From contig NZ_AUKG01000006.1 of assembly GCF_000424625.1 (NCBI RefSeq), positions 98,420 through 162,419 of the forward strand: a DNA stretch of 64,000 nucleotides, written 5' to 3'. Shown piece after piece: positions 17,035 to 24,635 of this stretch; position 1 is the first letter of the stretch; every line of letters begins with the position of its first letter. Below the pieces are notes generated by a model. The model was not told where the DNA came from, did not search any database, and saw nothing but the letters and a program-made list of their open reading frames with translations. The stretch comes from Conexibacter woesei Iso977N. Lineage in GTDB: Bacteria; Actinomycetota; Thermoleophilia; Solirubrobacterales; Solirubrobacteraceae. Made by a program: the position numbers and the translations under genes.

Positions 17035-18260
17035 GTGGTCACCTTCACCGGCAGGCGCTTGATGCCGTTGAAGAAGTTGGAGCGCAGCCGCTCCGGCGGG
17101 CCGGCCAGCTCGATCGAGTCGACGCGCGCGAGCAGCTCCTCGAACGCGATCCGGACCTCCATCTTGGCCAGGTGCGCGCCCATGCAGTGGTGGATGCCGC
17201 CCGGGCCGAAGGCCATGTGCGGGTTCGGCGAGCGCGCGATGTCGAAGCGGTCGGGGTCGTCGAAGACCGTCTCGTCGCGGTTGCCCGAGACGAACCAGGT
17301 CGTGACCTTGTCCCCGGCCTTGATCTCCGCACCGGCCAGCTCGACGTCCTGCGCCGCGGTGCGACGGAAGTGGTGCACGGGCGTCGCCCAGCGCAGCATC
17401 TCCTCGGCGGCGGTCTTGCGCAGCGCCTCGTCGTCGCCCGCGTTGCGCAGCTTCTCCAGCTCCTCGGGGTGCTCCAACAGCCCCAACAACCCGTGGGTGA
17501 TCGTGTGGCGCGTCGTCTCGTTGCCCGCGGTGGCGAGCAGGACGAAGTACACGTCGAACTCCTGCTGGGTCAGCGGCTCGAACGCGAGCTGCGTGATGAT
17601 GTCGTCCCTGGGGTGCTTGCGCCGCTCGGCGGCCAGGCGGCGCCCGAACTCGAACATCTCCAGCGCGGCCGGCGAGGAGAACGGCAGGTGGCGGTGCGCG
17701 TCGTCGTCGGCGACCTTGTACTCCGGGTCCTGGTTGCCGAGCAGGCGGTCGCCGATCTCGATGATGATCCGGCGCTCGTCCTGCGGGACGCCGAGGATCT
17801 CGGCGAAGACCTGCATCGGGATCTCCGACGAGATCTCGCGCACGAAGTCGAACTCGCCCTTGGGGAGAGCGACATCCAGCACTTCGCGCGTGACCTTGCG
17901 GACCTGCTCCTCCCAGACGTGTACCGCGCGCGGCGTGAAGCGGCGGGCGATCAGCCCGCGCAGCTCGTCGTGGCGCGGCGGGTCCATGTCGATCATCGAC
18001 TTGCGCGCCTCGACGTACTGGGGCTCCAGGTCCTCCAGCGACGTGCCGCCCAGCTCGGACGAGAACAGCTCGACGTTGCGATGGACGAAGCGGATGTCCT
18101 CGTAGCGCGTCACCGCCCAGAAGCCCTTGCCGCCGTCGGGCTCGGGGTTCCAGTACACGGGCGCCTCGCGGCGCAGCTCGGCGAACGCCTCGTACGGCAC
18201 GCCCGGCAGGAACGCGTCGTGGTCGGAGAGGTCGATGTGGCTCAGGGTCTGGGAAGTCAT
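17031..18260 (-). CDS. cytochrome P450
   Basis: This 409-residue class I bacterial P450 has the I-helix oxygen-activation motif AGNETT (245-250), ExxR (Glu287 to Arg290), and the haem loop FGPGGIHHCMGAH with Cys359 as the thiolate ligand. Its general look is near the CYP124/125/142 and CYP268 type groups, but substrate cannot be told from the sequence. Electrons would come from the ferredoxin and ferredoxin reductase encoded upstream in the same operon. It sits between the ligase and the ring-cleaving dioxygenase genes, as expected for the hydroxylation step that makes a dihydroxylated aromatic. Confidence 0.88.
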   Translation of the reverse strand: MTSQTLSHIDLSDHDAFLPGVPYEAFAELRREAPVYWNPEPDGGKGFWAVTRYEDIRFVHRNVELFSSELGGTSLEDLEPQYVEARKSMIDMDPPRHDELRGLIARRFTPRAVHVWEEQVRKVTREVLDVALPKGEFDFVREISSEIPMQVFAEILGVPQDERRIIIEIGDRLLGNQDPEYKVADDDAHRHLPFSSPAALEMFEFGRRLAAERRKHPRDDIITQLAFEPLTQQEFDVYFVLLATAGNETTRHTITHGLLGLLEHPEELEKLRNAGDDEALRKTAAEEMLRWATPVHHFRRTAAQDVELAGAEIKAGDKVTTWFVSGNRDETVFDDPDRFDIARSPNPHMAFGPGGIHHCMGAHLAKMEVRIAFEELLARVDSIELAGPPERLRSNFFNGIKRLPVKVTT

Positions 18261-18275
18261 GGTGATTGCCTCGCT

Positions 18276-19637
18276 CTACAGGTGGTGCACGTACTCGGCG
18301 ATCTCCCAATCGGAGACCCAGGCGCGGTGGCGTTCGACCTCGAAGCGCTTGACCGCCAGGAAGTCGCGGACGATCTCGGGGCCGAGCGCGGCGGTCAGGA
18401 CCGTGTCGGCCTCGAGCGCGTCGAGCGCGTCCTCGAGGTCGTCGGGCAGGCGCGTGCCCGCGTGCTCGGGGTCGGCGCGGTAGGCGTCGCCGGTGACCGG
18501 CGCGGGCGGCGCGACCCTGCGGCGGATGCCGTCCTCGCCGGCGGCCAGGACCGCGGCGATCGCCAGGTACGGGTTCGCCGCCCCGTCGCCGACGCGCAGC
18601 TCGATCCGGGCGGCCTTGCCGCGCTCCGGCGGAACGCGCACGAACGTGGAGCGGTTGTCCCAGCCCCAGTTGGCGTGCGTCGGCGCCAGCGAGTCCGGCT
18701 GGATGCGCCGGTAGGCGTTGATGGTGGGGTTGAGGATCGCCATCAGCGCGGTCGCGTGCTCCAGCACGCCGCCGATGAACCAGCGCGCCTCGTCGCTGAC
18801 GCCGTCGGCGTCGTCGGACTTGTTGAAGGCGTTGGCGCCGTCGCGGTTCAGCGACAGGTGCAGGTGCGTGCCCGAGCCGCCCTGGTCGTTGAACGGCTTG
18901 CCCATGAACGTCGCCAGCAGCCCGTTCATCGCGGCGATGTCCTTGACGGCCATCTTGAGCATGAACGCGCGGTCGGCGGCGGTCAGCGCGTCGGCGTGGC
19001 GCAGGTTGATCTCGTACTGCGAGTTCATGTACTCGTGGTTGACCGCGAAGACCTCGAGGCCCAGCTCCGCCAGCTGCTCGGTCATCCGGCGCACGAACCC
19101 GCCCGGATCGGCCTGCTGGCCGACCGTGTAGACCATCGACAGGTTGTCAACGACGCGGGCGATGCCGTTCTCGGCGTTCTCGTCGCGCTTGAGCAGGAAG
19201 AACTCCAGCTCGGGCCCGACGATCGCGTCCAGGCCCAGCTCGGACAGGCGCGCGGCCGCGCTGCGGACGGCGCCGCGCGGGTCGGAGATCGCCTCGCCGC
19301 CCTCGGCCGGCTCCAAGTTGCTGAGGCAGACCGTGACGCCCGGATCCCACGGCAGCGGCGCCATCGTCGCGAGGTCGGGGCGCGCGGTCAGGTCCGGGTA
19401 GCCCTCCTCGCCGCCGCGCACGGGCGTGTGGCGCAGGTCGGTGCCCATGACCGCCGAGCAGAAGCACAGCCCGGACTCGATCGCGTGGTCGAACTCACCG
19501 ATCGGGATGTCCTTGCCGCGGGCGACGCCGTGGAGGTCGGGGTACAGGACGCGGATCGAGGTGGTCGGCACGGCCGCCGGCTCCGGCGGGTTCGCGCTGC
19601 CGTTGAGCTGCACCGCGGACGACGCTGTGGTCTGCAT
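18276..19637 (-). CDS. glutamine synthetase-like gamma-glutamyl-amide ligase
   Basis: This 453-residue protein has the GS catalytic fold: VGPELEFFLL, NHEYMNSQYEINLRHADAL, GKPFNDQGGSGTHLHLSL, NPTINAYRR and RIELRVGDGAANPYLAIAAV. The absence of GlnA-type adenylylation features and the operon context argue against housekeeping nitrogen assimilation. GS-like enzymes in amine catabolism join glutamate to an amine (PuuA with putrescine, IpuC with isopropylamine, TdnQ/AtdA1 with aniline). ATG 19637 is preferred because AAGGAGGAG precedes it; ATG 19655 would overlap the amidotransferase stop. The paired amidotransferase-like gene directly upstream is the same arrangement as in aniline clusters. Confidence 0.85.
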   Translation of the reverse strand: MQTTASSAVQLNGSANPPEPAAVPTTSIRVLYPDLHGVARGKDIPIGEFDHAIESGLCFCSAVMGTDLRHTPVRGGEEGYPDLTARPDLATMAPLPWDPGVTVCLSNLEPAEGGEAISDPRGAVRSAAARLSELGLDAIVGPELEFFLLKRDENAENGIARVVDNLSMVYTVGQQADPGGFVRRMTEQLAELGLEVFAVNHEYMNSQYEINLRHADALTAADRAFMLKMAVKDIAAMNGLLATFMGKPFNDQGGSGTHLHLSLNRDGANAFNKSDDADGVSDEARWFIGGVLEHATALMAILNPTINAYRRIQPDSLAPTHANWGWDNRSTFVRVPPERGKAARIELRVGDGAANPYLAIAAVLAAGEDGIRRRVAPPAPVTGDAYRADPEHAGTRLPDDLEDALDALEADTVLTAALGPEIVRDFLAVKRFEVERHRAWVSDWEIAEYVHHL

Positions 19638-19651
19638 CGGGGTCTCCTCCT

Positions 19652-20329
19652 TCATGTCTGCGCTCTCCGCCAGAAGGCATCGAAGAGGTCGAACGCCGCC
19701 GTGGCGGCGGCGTCCGCGTGGTCGCGGCCGTCCTCGAGCAGCTGCTCGCGGTCGGCGACGCTCAGGTCTTCCAGGCGCGCGTCCTCGGCGTGCGCCCACT
19801 GCATGACGATGTCGATCGTGCTCTCGGGGTGGAACTGGACACCGAGGTGGCGCCCGTGGGCGAAGGCCTGGACGCCCGCGGGCGAGGACGCGAGCTGCTG
19901 CGCGCCGGGCGGCAGCGTGAAGCGGTCGAAGTGCCACTGCAGCCAGGGGCCTTCGGGGATCTGCTCCGTGTCGGTGGAGTCGATCCGGTGCCAGGCGATC
20001 TCGCGCCTGGGCGCGGTCTCGACGGTCCCGCCGAGCGCGCTGGAGAGCATCTGGCCGCCGAAGCAGAGGCCGAGCACGGGGATGTCCTGCGCGACGGCGT
20101 CCTGCAGGTACCCCAACTCGGCGGCGACTTCCGGGACGTCCGTGTCGTTGGGGTTGTGCGGCGAGCCGAGCGAGGCGATGAACAACTGACCGTTGAGCTC
20201 GGGCAGCGGCGCGCCGTGCTTGGCGTGGTGGACGTCGTAGGCGATGCCGCGCGCGTCGGCCCACTCGGCGAGCAGGCCGGGCGGGCCCCAGTCGCCGTGC
20301 TGCAAGAACAAGGCCTTGCTCTGACTCAC
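19652..20329 (-). CDS. class I glutamine amidotransferase-like hydrolase
   Basis: This 225-residue single-domain GATase1 protein has the triad Cys89 (GLCFGGQML), His167 and Glu169 (VQFHPES). Stand-alone proteins of this kind act as gamma-glutamyl hydrolases (PuuD) or are partners of GS-like ligases (TdnT/AtdA2 in aniline degradation), where they remove the gamma-glutamyl group or control the conjugate level. Adjacent to the GS-like gene, this one probably hydrolyses gamma-glutamyl amides. GTG at 20329 overlaps the stop of the ferredoxin reductase gene. Confidence 0.85.
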   Translation of the reverse strand: MSQSKALFLQHGDWGPPGLLAEWADARGIAYDVHHAKHGAPLPELNGQLFIASLGSPHNPNDTDVPEVAAELGYLQDAVAQDIPVLGLCFGGQMLSSALGGTVETAPRREIAWHRIDSTDTEQIPEGPWLQWHFDRFTLPPGAQQLASSPAGVQAFAHGRHLGVQFHPESTIDIVMQWAHAEDARLEDLSVADREQLLEDGRDHADAAATAAFDLFDAFWRRAQT

Positions 20330-21486
20330 GCCGCCACCGCCTCGGTCGCGAGCTGGCGGCGGTAGGCCGCGAGCTTCTTGGCGTTGTTGAAGGCGATGGC
20401 GCCGACGAGGCGGCCGGAGGCGTCGCGGGCCTCGGCGATCAGCCGCGGGCCGTCCTCCTCGACGATCTCCAGCGTCGCGGCGCGGGCCGGGAAGCCGACG
20501 GCCTGGATCTTGATGTCGTACTGGTCGGACCAGAAGTACGGCGGTGCGACGTGGCCGCTGCGCTCGCCCGCGTTGGCCATCACGTTGCGTCCGGCCAGCG
20601 CGCCGTGCTCGGCGGCGACCGTCCAGTGCTCGACGCGCACGACGTCGCCGCCCGCGAGCGGGTGCGGCCAGGAGACGACGTCGCCCGCGGCCAAGATGTC
20701 GTCGTCGTTGACCGACGTGAGCGTGCCGTCGCAGAGGATGCCGCCGCGCTCGTCGAGCGCAAGGCCGGAGTCCTGCAGCCACTCGGTGTTGGGGATCGCG
20801 CCGAGCGCCACCAGCACGGCCTCGGCGTCGACGCGGTCGCCGCCGGCGAGCGTGACGCCCGCGGCGTCGACCGCCGCGACGCCCTCGCCGAGGCGCAGGT
20901 CGACCCCGTGCTCGCGGTGCAGCTGGGCCGCGCGGGCGCCGAGCTCCGGCCCGAGCGGCAGCAGCGGCTGCGCCGCGACGTCGATCAGCGTCACCGCGAC
21001 GCCCGCCCTGCGCGCGGTCGCCGCGACCTCGCAGCCGACGAACCCGGCGCCGACGATCGCGATCCGCGACGGCCTGGCGTCGAGCGCGGCGCGCAGCGCC
21101 AGGGCGTCCTCCACCCCGCGCAGCGTGTGCACGCCGTCGACCTGATCCGGCCAGGTCCGCGCGCGGGCGCCGGTGGCGACGATCAGGCGGTCGTAGTTGA
21201 TGGTCTCGCCGTCGGCCAAGGCAAGGACCTTGCCCTCCCGGTCGAGCCCGGTCGCCGCGGCGCCCAGGCGCCACTCGCAGTCGACCGCGTCGGCACCCGG
21301 GAACGCGCAGTCGGCGTGCTCCTGCTCGCCCGCGAGCAACTGCTTGCTCAACGGCGGCCGCGTGTACGGCAGGTGCGCCTCGTCACCGACGACGACCAGC
21401 GTGCCGGTGTGGCCCGCCGAGCGCACGGCCTGCGCGGCGCGGAGCCCCGCGAGCGAGGCACCGACGATGACGACGCGGTCGGGCAC
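20326..21486 (-). CDS. FAD-dependent ferredoxin reductase (P450 redox partner)
   Basis: This 386-residue flavoprotein has two dinucleotide-binding folds: the FAD site VVIVGASLAGLRAAQAVRSA at the N-terminus and the NAD(P) site IAIVGAGFVGCEVAATARRA (about 143-162), followed by ILAAGDVV, which contacts FAD. The order and PYTRPPLSK after the first fold match putidaredoxin reductase/rhodocoxin reductase types. It would pass electrons from NAD(P)H to the [Fe-S] ferredoxin encoded 3 nt upstream, and so to the P450. Confidence 0.87.
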   Translation of the reverse strand: MPDRVVIVGASLAGLRAAQAVRSAGHTGTLVVVGDEAHLPYTRPPLSKQLLAGEQEHADCAFPGADAVDCEWRLGAAATGLDREGKVLALADGETINYDRLIVATGARARTWPDQVDGVHTLRGVEDALALRAALDARPSRIAIVGAGFVGCEVAATARRAGVAVTLIDVAAQPLLPLGPELGARAAQLHREHGVDLRLGEGVAAVDAAGVTLAGGDRVDAEAVLVALGAIPNTEWLQDSGLALDERGGILCDGTLTSVNDDDILAAGDVVSWPHPLAGGDVVRVEHWTVAAEHGALAGRNVMANAGERSGHVAPPYFWSDQYDIKIQAVGFPARAATLEIVEEDGPRLIAEARDASGRLVGAIAFNNAKKLAAYRRQLATEAVAA

Positions 21487-21489
21487 GTC

Positions 21490-21678
21490 CTAGCCCTCGA
21501 TGCGGATCGCCATCATGGGGCACGCGTTGACCGCGGCCTCCACGTCGGCGCGGCGCGACTCGTCGACGTCTTCCTTCCAGACGAGGACGTCGTCGTCGCC
21601 CAGCTCGAAGATGTCGGGCGCCGGGAAGACGCACTCCCCGTGCGACTGGCACAGGTTCATGTCCACGTGGACCTTCAT
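21490..21678 (-). CDS. P450-type ferredoxin with CxxHxxC motif
   Basis: This 62-residue ferredoxin has Cys9 and Cys15 in CQSHGEC and Cys53 in ACP. Only three Cys ligands are present and His occupies the middle ligand position, the pattern known for small actinobacterial ferredoxins that hold a [3Fe-4S] (or unusual 4Fe-4S) cluster and serve P450s. The rest is strongly acidic, as needed for docking. It lies between the FAH-family gene (sharing one base, TGATG) and the ferredoxin reductase, so all P450 partners are made from one mRNA. Confidence 0.88.
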   Translation of the reverse strand: MKVHVDMNLCQSHGECVFPAPDIFELGDDDVLVWKEDVDESRRADVEAAVNACPMMAIRIEG

Positions 21679-22541
21679 CAGACCTTGCTCCTCTCGGCAG
21701 CCATGCGCTCGGCCTCGTCCTCGGGGATCGCGAGCGCGACGTGCAGGGTGTTGGCCGACGTCTCCATCTGGTCGCCGACCTGGGTGAGGTCGACGTCCCA
21801 GTCGACCACGGTGCTCTCGACGCGGCCGAGGCCGCTGATCTCGACGGCGACGACGTCGCCGACGTCCATCGGCCGCGAGTTGGCCGGCGTGCCGCTCAGG
21901 ATCACGTCGCCCGGCTCCAGCGTGATCAGCCGGTTGAGGTCGGCGAGCTGGTAGGCGACGCCCCAGATCAGGTCGTCGGCCGTCGCCTGCTGGACCACCT
22001 CGCCGTTCAAGGTGGTGGTCAACTCGAAGTTGGTGGGGTCGAACTCGCTCGCGGGCACGACCTCCGGGCCGATCGGCAGGAAGCCGTCCTGGCCCTTGAC
22101 GCGCAGCATCGCGCCGCGGTCGGCGTGGCGGAAGTCGTGCAGCCCGACGTCGTTGGCCGGCGCGTAGCCCGCCACGTGGTCGAGGACGTCGTCGACGCCG
22201 ACGCCCTTCATGCGCTTGCCGATCACGACGGCCAGCTCGCCCTCGTAGTTGAGGAACTCGGCGCCGTGGGGGCGGTTGATCGTCCCGCGGTGGCCGTTGA
22301 GCGTCGTCGGCGGCTTCATGAAGTACGACGGCGCGGGCGGCGTGTTGGCCCTGTACTCGTCGACCCGCGAGCGGTACGTCAGGTGCACCGCGATGATCTT
22401 CGACGGCGTCACCGGCGCCAGGTAGGTGGCGTCGGCCTCGGCCAGGCGGCGGCCGTCGTCCAACACGATCTCGTCGCCCTCGCGGCGGCCCCAGGCAGGG
22501 GTGCCCTCGACGTCGACCCGGACTCTCCTCGCAGCGGTCAC
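21678..22541 (-). CDS. fumarylacetoacetate hydrolase (FAH) family protein
   Basis: This 287-residue FAH-superfamily protein has the metal-binding carboxylates in NYEGELAVVIGK and the following GYAPANDVGLHDF, with the C-terminal LEPGDVILSGTP signature. Members include fumarylpyruvate hydrolases, 2-oxopent-4-enoate hydratases, oxalocrotonate decarboxylases and 2-hydroxyhepta-2,4-diene-dioate isomerases. It is the first gene of the operon that encodes an extradiol dioxygenase and a semialdehyde dehydrogenase, so a lower meta-cleavage step is likely; which one cannot be told. The divergent LysR gene probably controls it. Confidence 0.85.
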   Translation of the reverse strand: MTAARRVRVDVEGTPAWGRREGDEIVLDDGRRLAEADATYLAPVTPSKIIAVHLTYRSRVDEYRANTPPAPSYFMKPPTTLNGHRGTINRPHGAEFLNYEGELAVVIGKRMKGVGVDDVLDHVAGYAPANDVGLHDFRHADRGAMLRVKGQDGFLPIGPEVVPASEFDPTNFELTTTLNGEVVQQATADDLIWGVAYQLADLNRLITLEPGDVILSGTPANSRPMDVGDVVAVEISGLGRVESTVVDWDVDLTQVGDQMETSANTLHVALAIPEDEAERMAAERSKV

Positions 22542-22587
22542 GGGCGGCAGGATGCTCTTCCCGCGAATCGTCTTACAACAGCAACTT

Positions 22588-22603
22588 GCGCACGATTATG
22601 CGC
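22588..22603. promoter_or_regulatory. LysR binding-site candidate
   Basis: GCGCA and TGCGC form a perfect inverted repeat with a 6-bp spacer, and T22586 to A22598 satisfies the T-N11-A rule of LysR sites. It lies in the 84-bp divergent region between the FAH-family gene and the LysR gene. Assignment rests on position and symmetry only. Confidence 0.4.
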
Positions 22604-22612
22604 GTGGCGCGA

Positions 22613-22618
22613 TAGATT
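22613..22618 (+). promoter_or_regulatory. -10-like TAGATT ahead of lysR (leaderless type)
   Basis: TAGATT fits TAnnnT and lies 7 nt before the ATG at 22626. There is no ribosome-binding sequence in that gap, so the LysR mRNA may begin at or next to the start codon. Confidence 0.35.
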
Positions 22619-22625
22619 GACTGTG

Positions 22626-23534
22626 ATGGACCTCCGCCAGCTGCGCTACTTCGTCGCCGTCGCCGAGGAGCTGCACTTCTCGCGCGCCGCCGCGCGGCTG
22701 CGGCTCGCGCAGTCCGCGCTGAGCTCGCAGATCCGCCAGCTGGAGCGGGAGATCGGCGGCCCGCTGTTCGCCCGCAGCACCCGTCGCGTCGAGCTGACGC
22801 CGGCCGGCGAGCAGCTGCTGGAGGACGCCCACGAGCTGCTCGCCGCGGCCGACGGCGCGATGGACCGCGCCCGCGCCCTGGCGCGCGGCGAAGTCGGACT
22901 GCTGACCATTGGGTCTCTCGGACCCGCGCCGGGCGAGATCCTCGCGCCGCTGCTGGCCCGCTTCAACGGGCGCCATCCGAACCTGCGCGTCGAGATCCGG
23001 GCCTTCGACTTCAGCGACATGGCCGACGGGCTGCGCAACCCGCACGCCGACCTCGCGTTCCTGTACCTGCCGCTCGACGATCCCGACCTGGAGATCACGC
23101 CGCTGAGCAGGGCGCCGCGGACGGTCGTGATGGCCCGGTCGCATCCGCTGGCGACGCGGAGGTCGCTGAGCCCGGCCGACCTCGCCGACGAGACGTTCAT
23201 CGTCCAGCCGGAGTCGGTCCCGCAGGCGTGGCGCGACCACTGGTTGCTGGTCAAGGAGAACGGCAGGCGGCCGCAGACGTGCCCGCACACCGCCGACAAG
23301 CTCGAGGACTGGCTGCACCTGATCGCCAGCGGCGCCGGGCTCGACACCGCGCCCGCGGTGATCGCCAACTACTTCCCGTGGCCGACGATCGCGTACGTGC
23401 CGCTCGTCGACGCCGAGCCCTCGACGCTCGCGATCGCCCGCCGCCGCGACGACGACAACCCGCTCGTGACCGAGCTGATCGACCTCGTCCTGGAGATCAC
23501 GACCCTCCAGGTCGGCGAGCTGGCCTCCGCCTGA
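22626..23534 (+). CDS. LysR family transcriptional regulator
   Basis: This 302-residue regulator has the winged helix-turn-helix at residues 1-60 (MDLRQLRYFVAVAEELHFSR, then AQSALSSQIRQLEREIGGPL) and a periplasmic-binding-protein-like effector domain behind it. LysR regulators normally activate a divergent catabolic operon on binding a pathway intermediate; here that is the twelve-gene amine/aromatic operon starting at 22541. The ATG at 22626 gives the standard LysR N-terminus. FabH-like and dehalogenase genes follow in the same direction. Confidence 0.87.
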   Translation: MDLRQLRYFVAVAEELHFSRAAARLRLAQSALSSQIRQLEREIGGPLFARSTRRVELTPAGEQLLEDAHELLAAADGAMDRARALARGEVGLLTIGSLGPAPGEILAPLLARFNGRHPNLRVEIRAFDFSDMADGLRNPHADLAFLYLPLDDPDLEITPLSRAPRTVVMARSHPLATRRSLSPADLADETFIVQPESVPQAWRDHWLLVKENGRRPQTCPHTADKLEDWLHLIASGAGLDTAPAVIANYFPWPTIAYVPLVDAEPSTLAIARRRDDDNPLVTELIDLVLEITTLQVGELASA

Positions 23535-23603
23535 CGGGTGGCGACCCCGCCGATCGGCGGGTTGCGGCGGCAGCGCGATGGCGTGCGCGACACGCTGGGG
23601 GCG

Positions 23604-24605
23604 ATGCCCACGGCTCTCCTCCGCACCGACGACCTGCCCGCCCCCGCCGTCGCGCCCGCGCGGCGCGTCCGCTGGGCGGGCATCGCCGGCCTCGGTGCCG
23701 CGCTGCCCGCGGAGTCGGTCCCGGTGGCCGACGTCGCGGCCCGCGTCGGCGTCGAGCCGGAGTGGATCACGCGCCGCACCGGGATCCACGCCCTGCGGCG
23801 GCTGCCGCAGGACGGGACGCTGTGCGATCTCGGCGAGGCCGCCGCCCGTGAAGCGCTGGCCGACGCCGGCGTCGAGGCGTCCGAGCTGGACGCCGTCCTG
23901 GTCGCCACCGCGTCGGCCGACGCCGTGATGCCGTGCGCGGCGCCGCTGATCGCCGGCCGTCTCGGCGCGGGGCGCGCGATGGCGTGGGACGTCAACCTCG
24001 CGTGCACCGGCTTCCTCGCCGGGTTGGAGCAGGGCGCGGCGCTGATCGAGTCCGGCCGCGCGAAGTGCGTGTTGTTGATCGCCGCCGACGCGCTCGGCCG
24101 CTTCACCGACCACGACGACCGCAAGACCGCGGCGCTGTTCGCCGACGGCGCCGGTGCCGTCGTCCTGACCGCCGGTGCCGGCATGCGCCTCGGCGCATCC
24201 ACGCTGTGGTCCGAGCCCGACGAGGCCGGCGCGCTGGTCGTCGGCCACGACGATCGCCTGGTCCGGATGGACGGCCAGGCCGTCTTCGCCCGCGCGGTCG
24301 ACGGCATGGAGCGTTGTTGTCGCATGGTCCTGGCCGACGCCGGCCTGCATGTCAATGACATCGACCTGGTCGTCCCCCACCAGGCCAACGCCCGCATCAC
24401 CCGCACGCTGTCCGAGCGCCTGTCGCTGCCCGCCGACCGCGTCGCCGACACCATCGCCCAGGTCGGCAACACCGGCGCCGCCTCCATCCCCCTCGCCCTC
24501 CACACCGCCCGCACCGAAGGCCGCATCCCGGCCCCCGGCGGCCTGATGCTCTTCACCGCCTTCGGCGCCGGCTTCGCTGCCGGCGCCGTCCTCGTCGAGT
24601 CCTGA
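23604..24605 (+). CDS. 3-oxoacyl-ACP synthase III-like enzyme (FabH family)
   Basis: This 333-residue thiolase-fold enzyme has the KAS III triad Cys134 (NLACTGFLAG), His259 (VPHQANARI) and Asn289 (VGNTGAASIPLAL). FabH starts fatty acid synthesis by condensing acyl-CoA with malonyl-ACP, while relatives make natural-product starter units or 2-alkylquinolones. The gene stands alone, with no fab genes nearby, so it may be a secondary KAS III rather than the housekeeping copy. The frame opens at 23538, but the ATG at 23604 gives the usual N-terminus. Confidence 0.82.
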   Translation: MPTALLRTDDLPAPAVAPARRVRWAGIAGLGAALPAESVPVADVAARVGVEPEWITRRTGIHALRRLPQDGTLCDLGEAAAREALADAGVEASELDAVLVATASADAVMPCAAPLIAGRLGAGRAMAWDVNLACTGFLAGLEQGAALIESGRAKCVLLIAADALGRFTDHDDRKTAALFADGAGAVVLTAGAGMRLGASTLWSEPDEAGALVVGHDDRLVRMDGQAVFARAVDGMERCCRMVLADAGLHVNDIDLVVPHQANARITRTLSERLSLPADRVADTIAQVGNTGAASIPLALHTARTEGRIPAPGGLMLFTAFGAGFAAGAVLVES

Positions 24606-24635
24606 CCGCCGCGCCGGCTGTCAAGCTGGCGCGCC

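Noticed and set aside
18276..19637. Housekeeping glutamine synthetase (glnA)
   Set aside because: The operon context (P450, ring cleavage, GATase partner) and the missing GlnA-type regulatory features favour a gamma-glutamyl-amide ligase.
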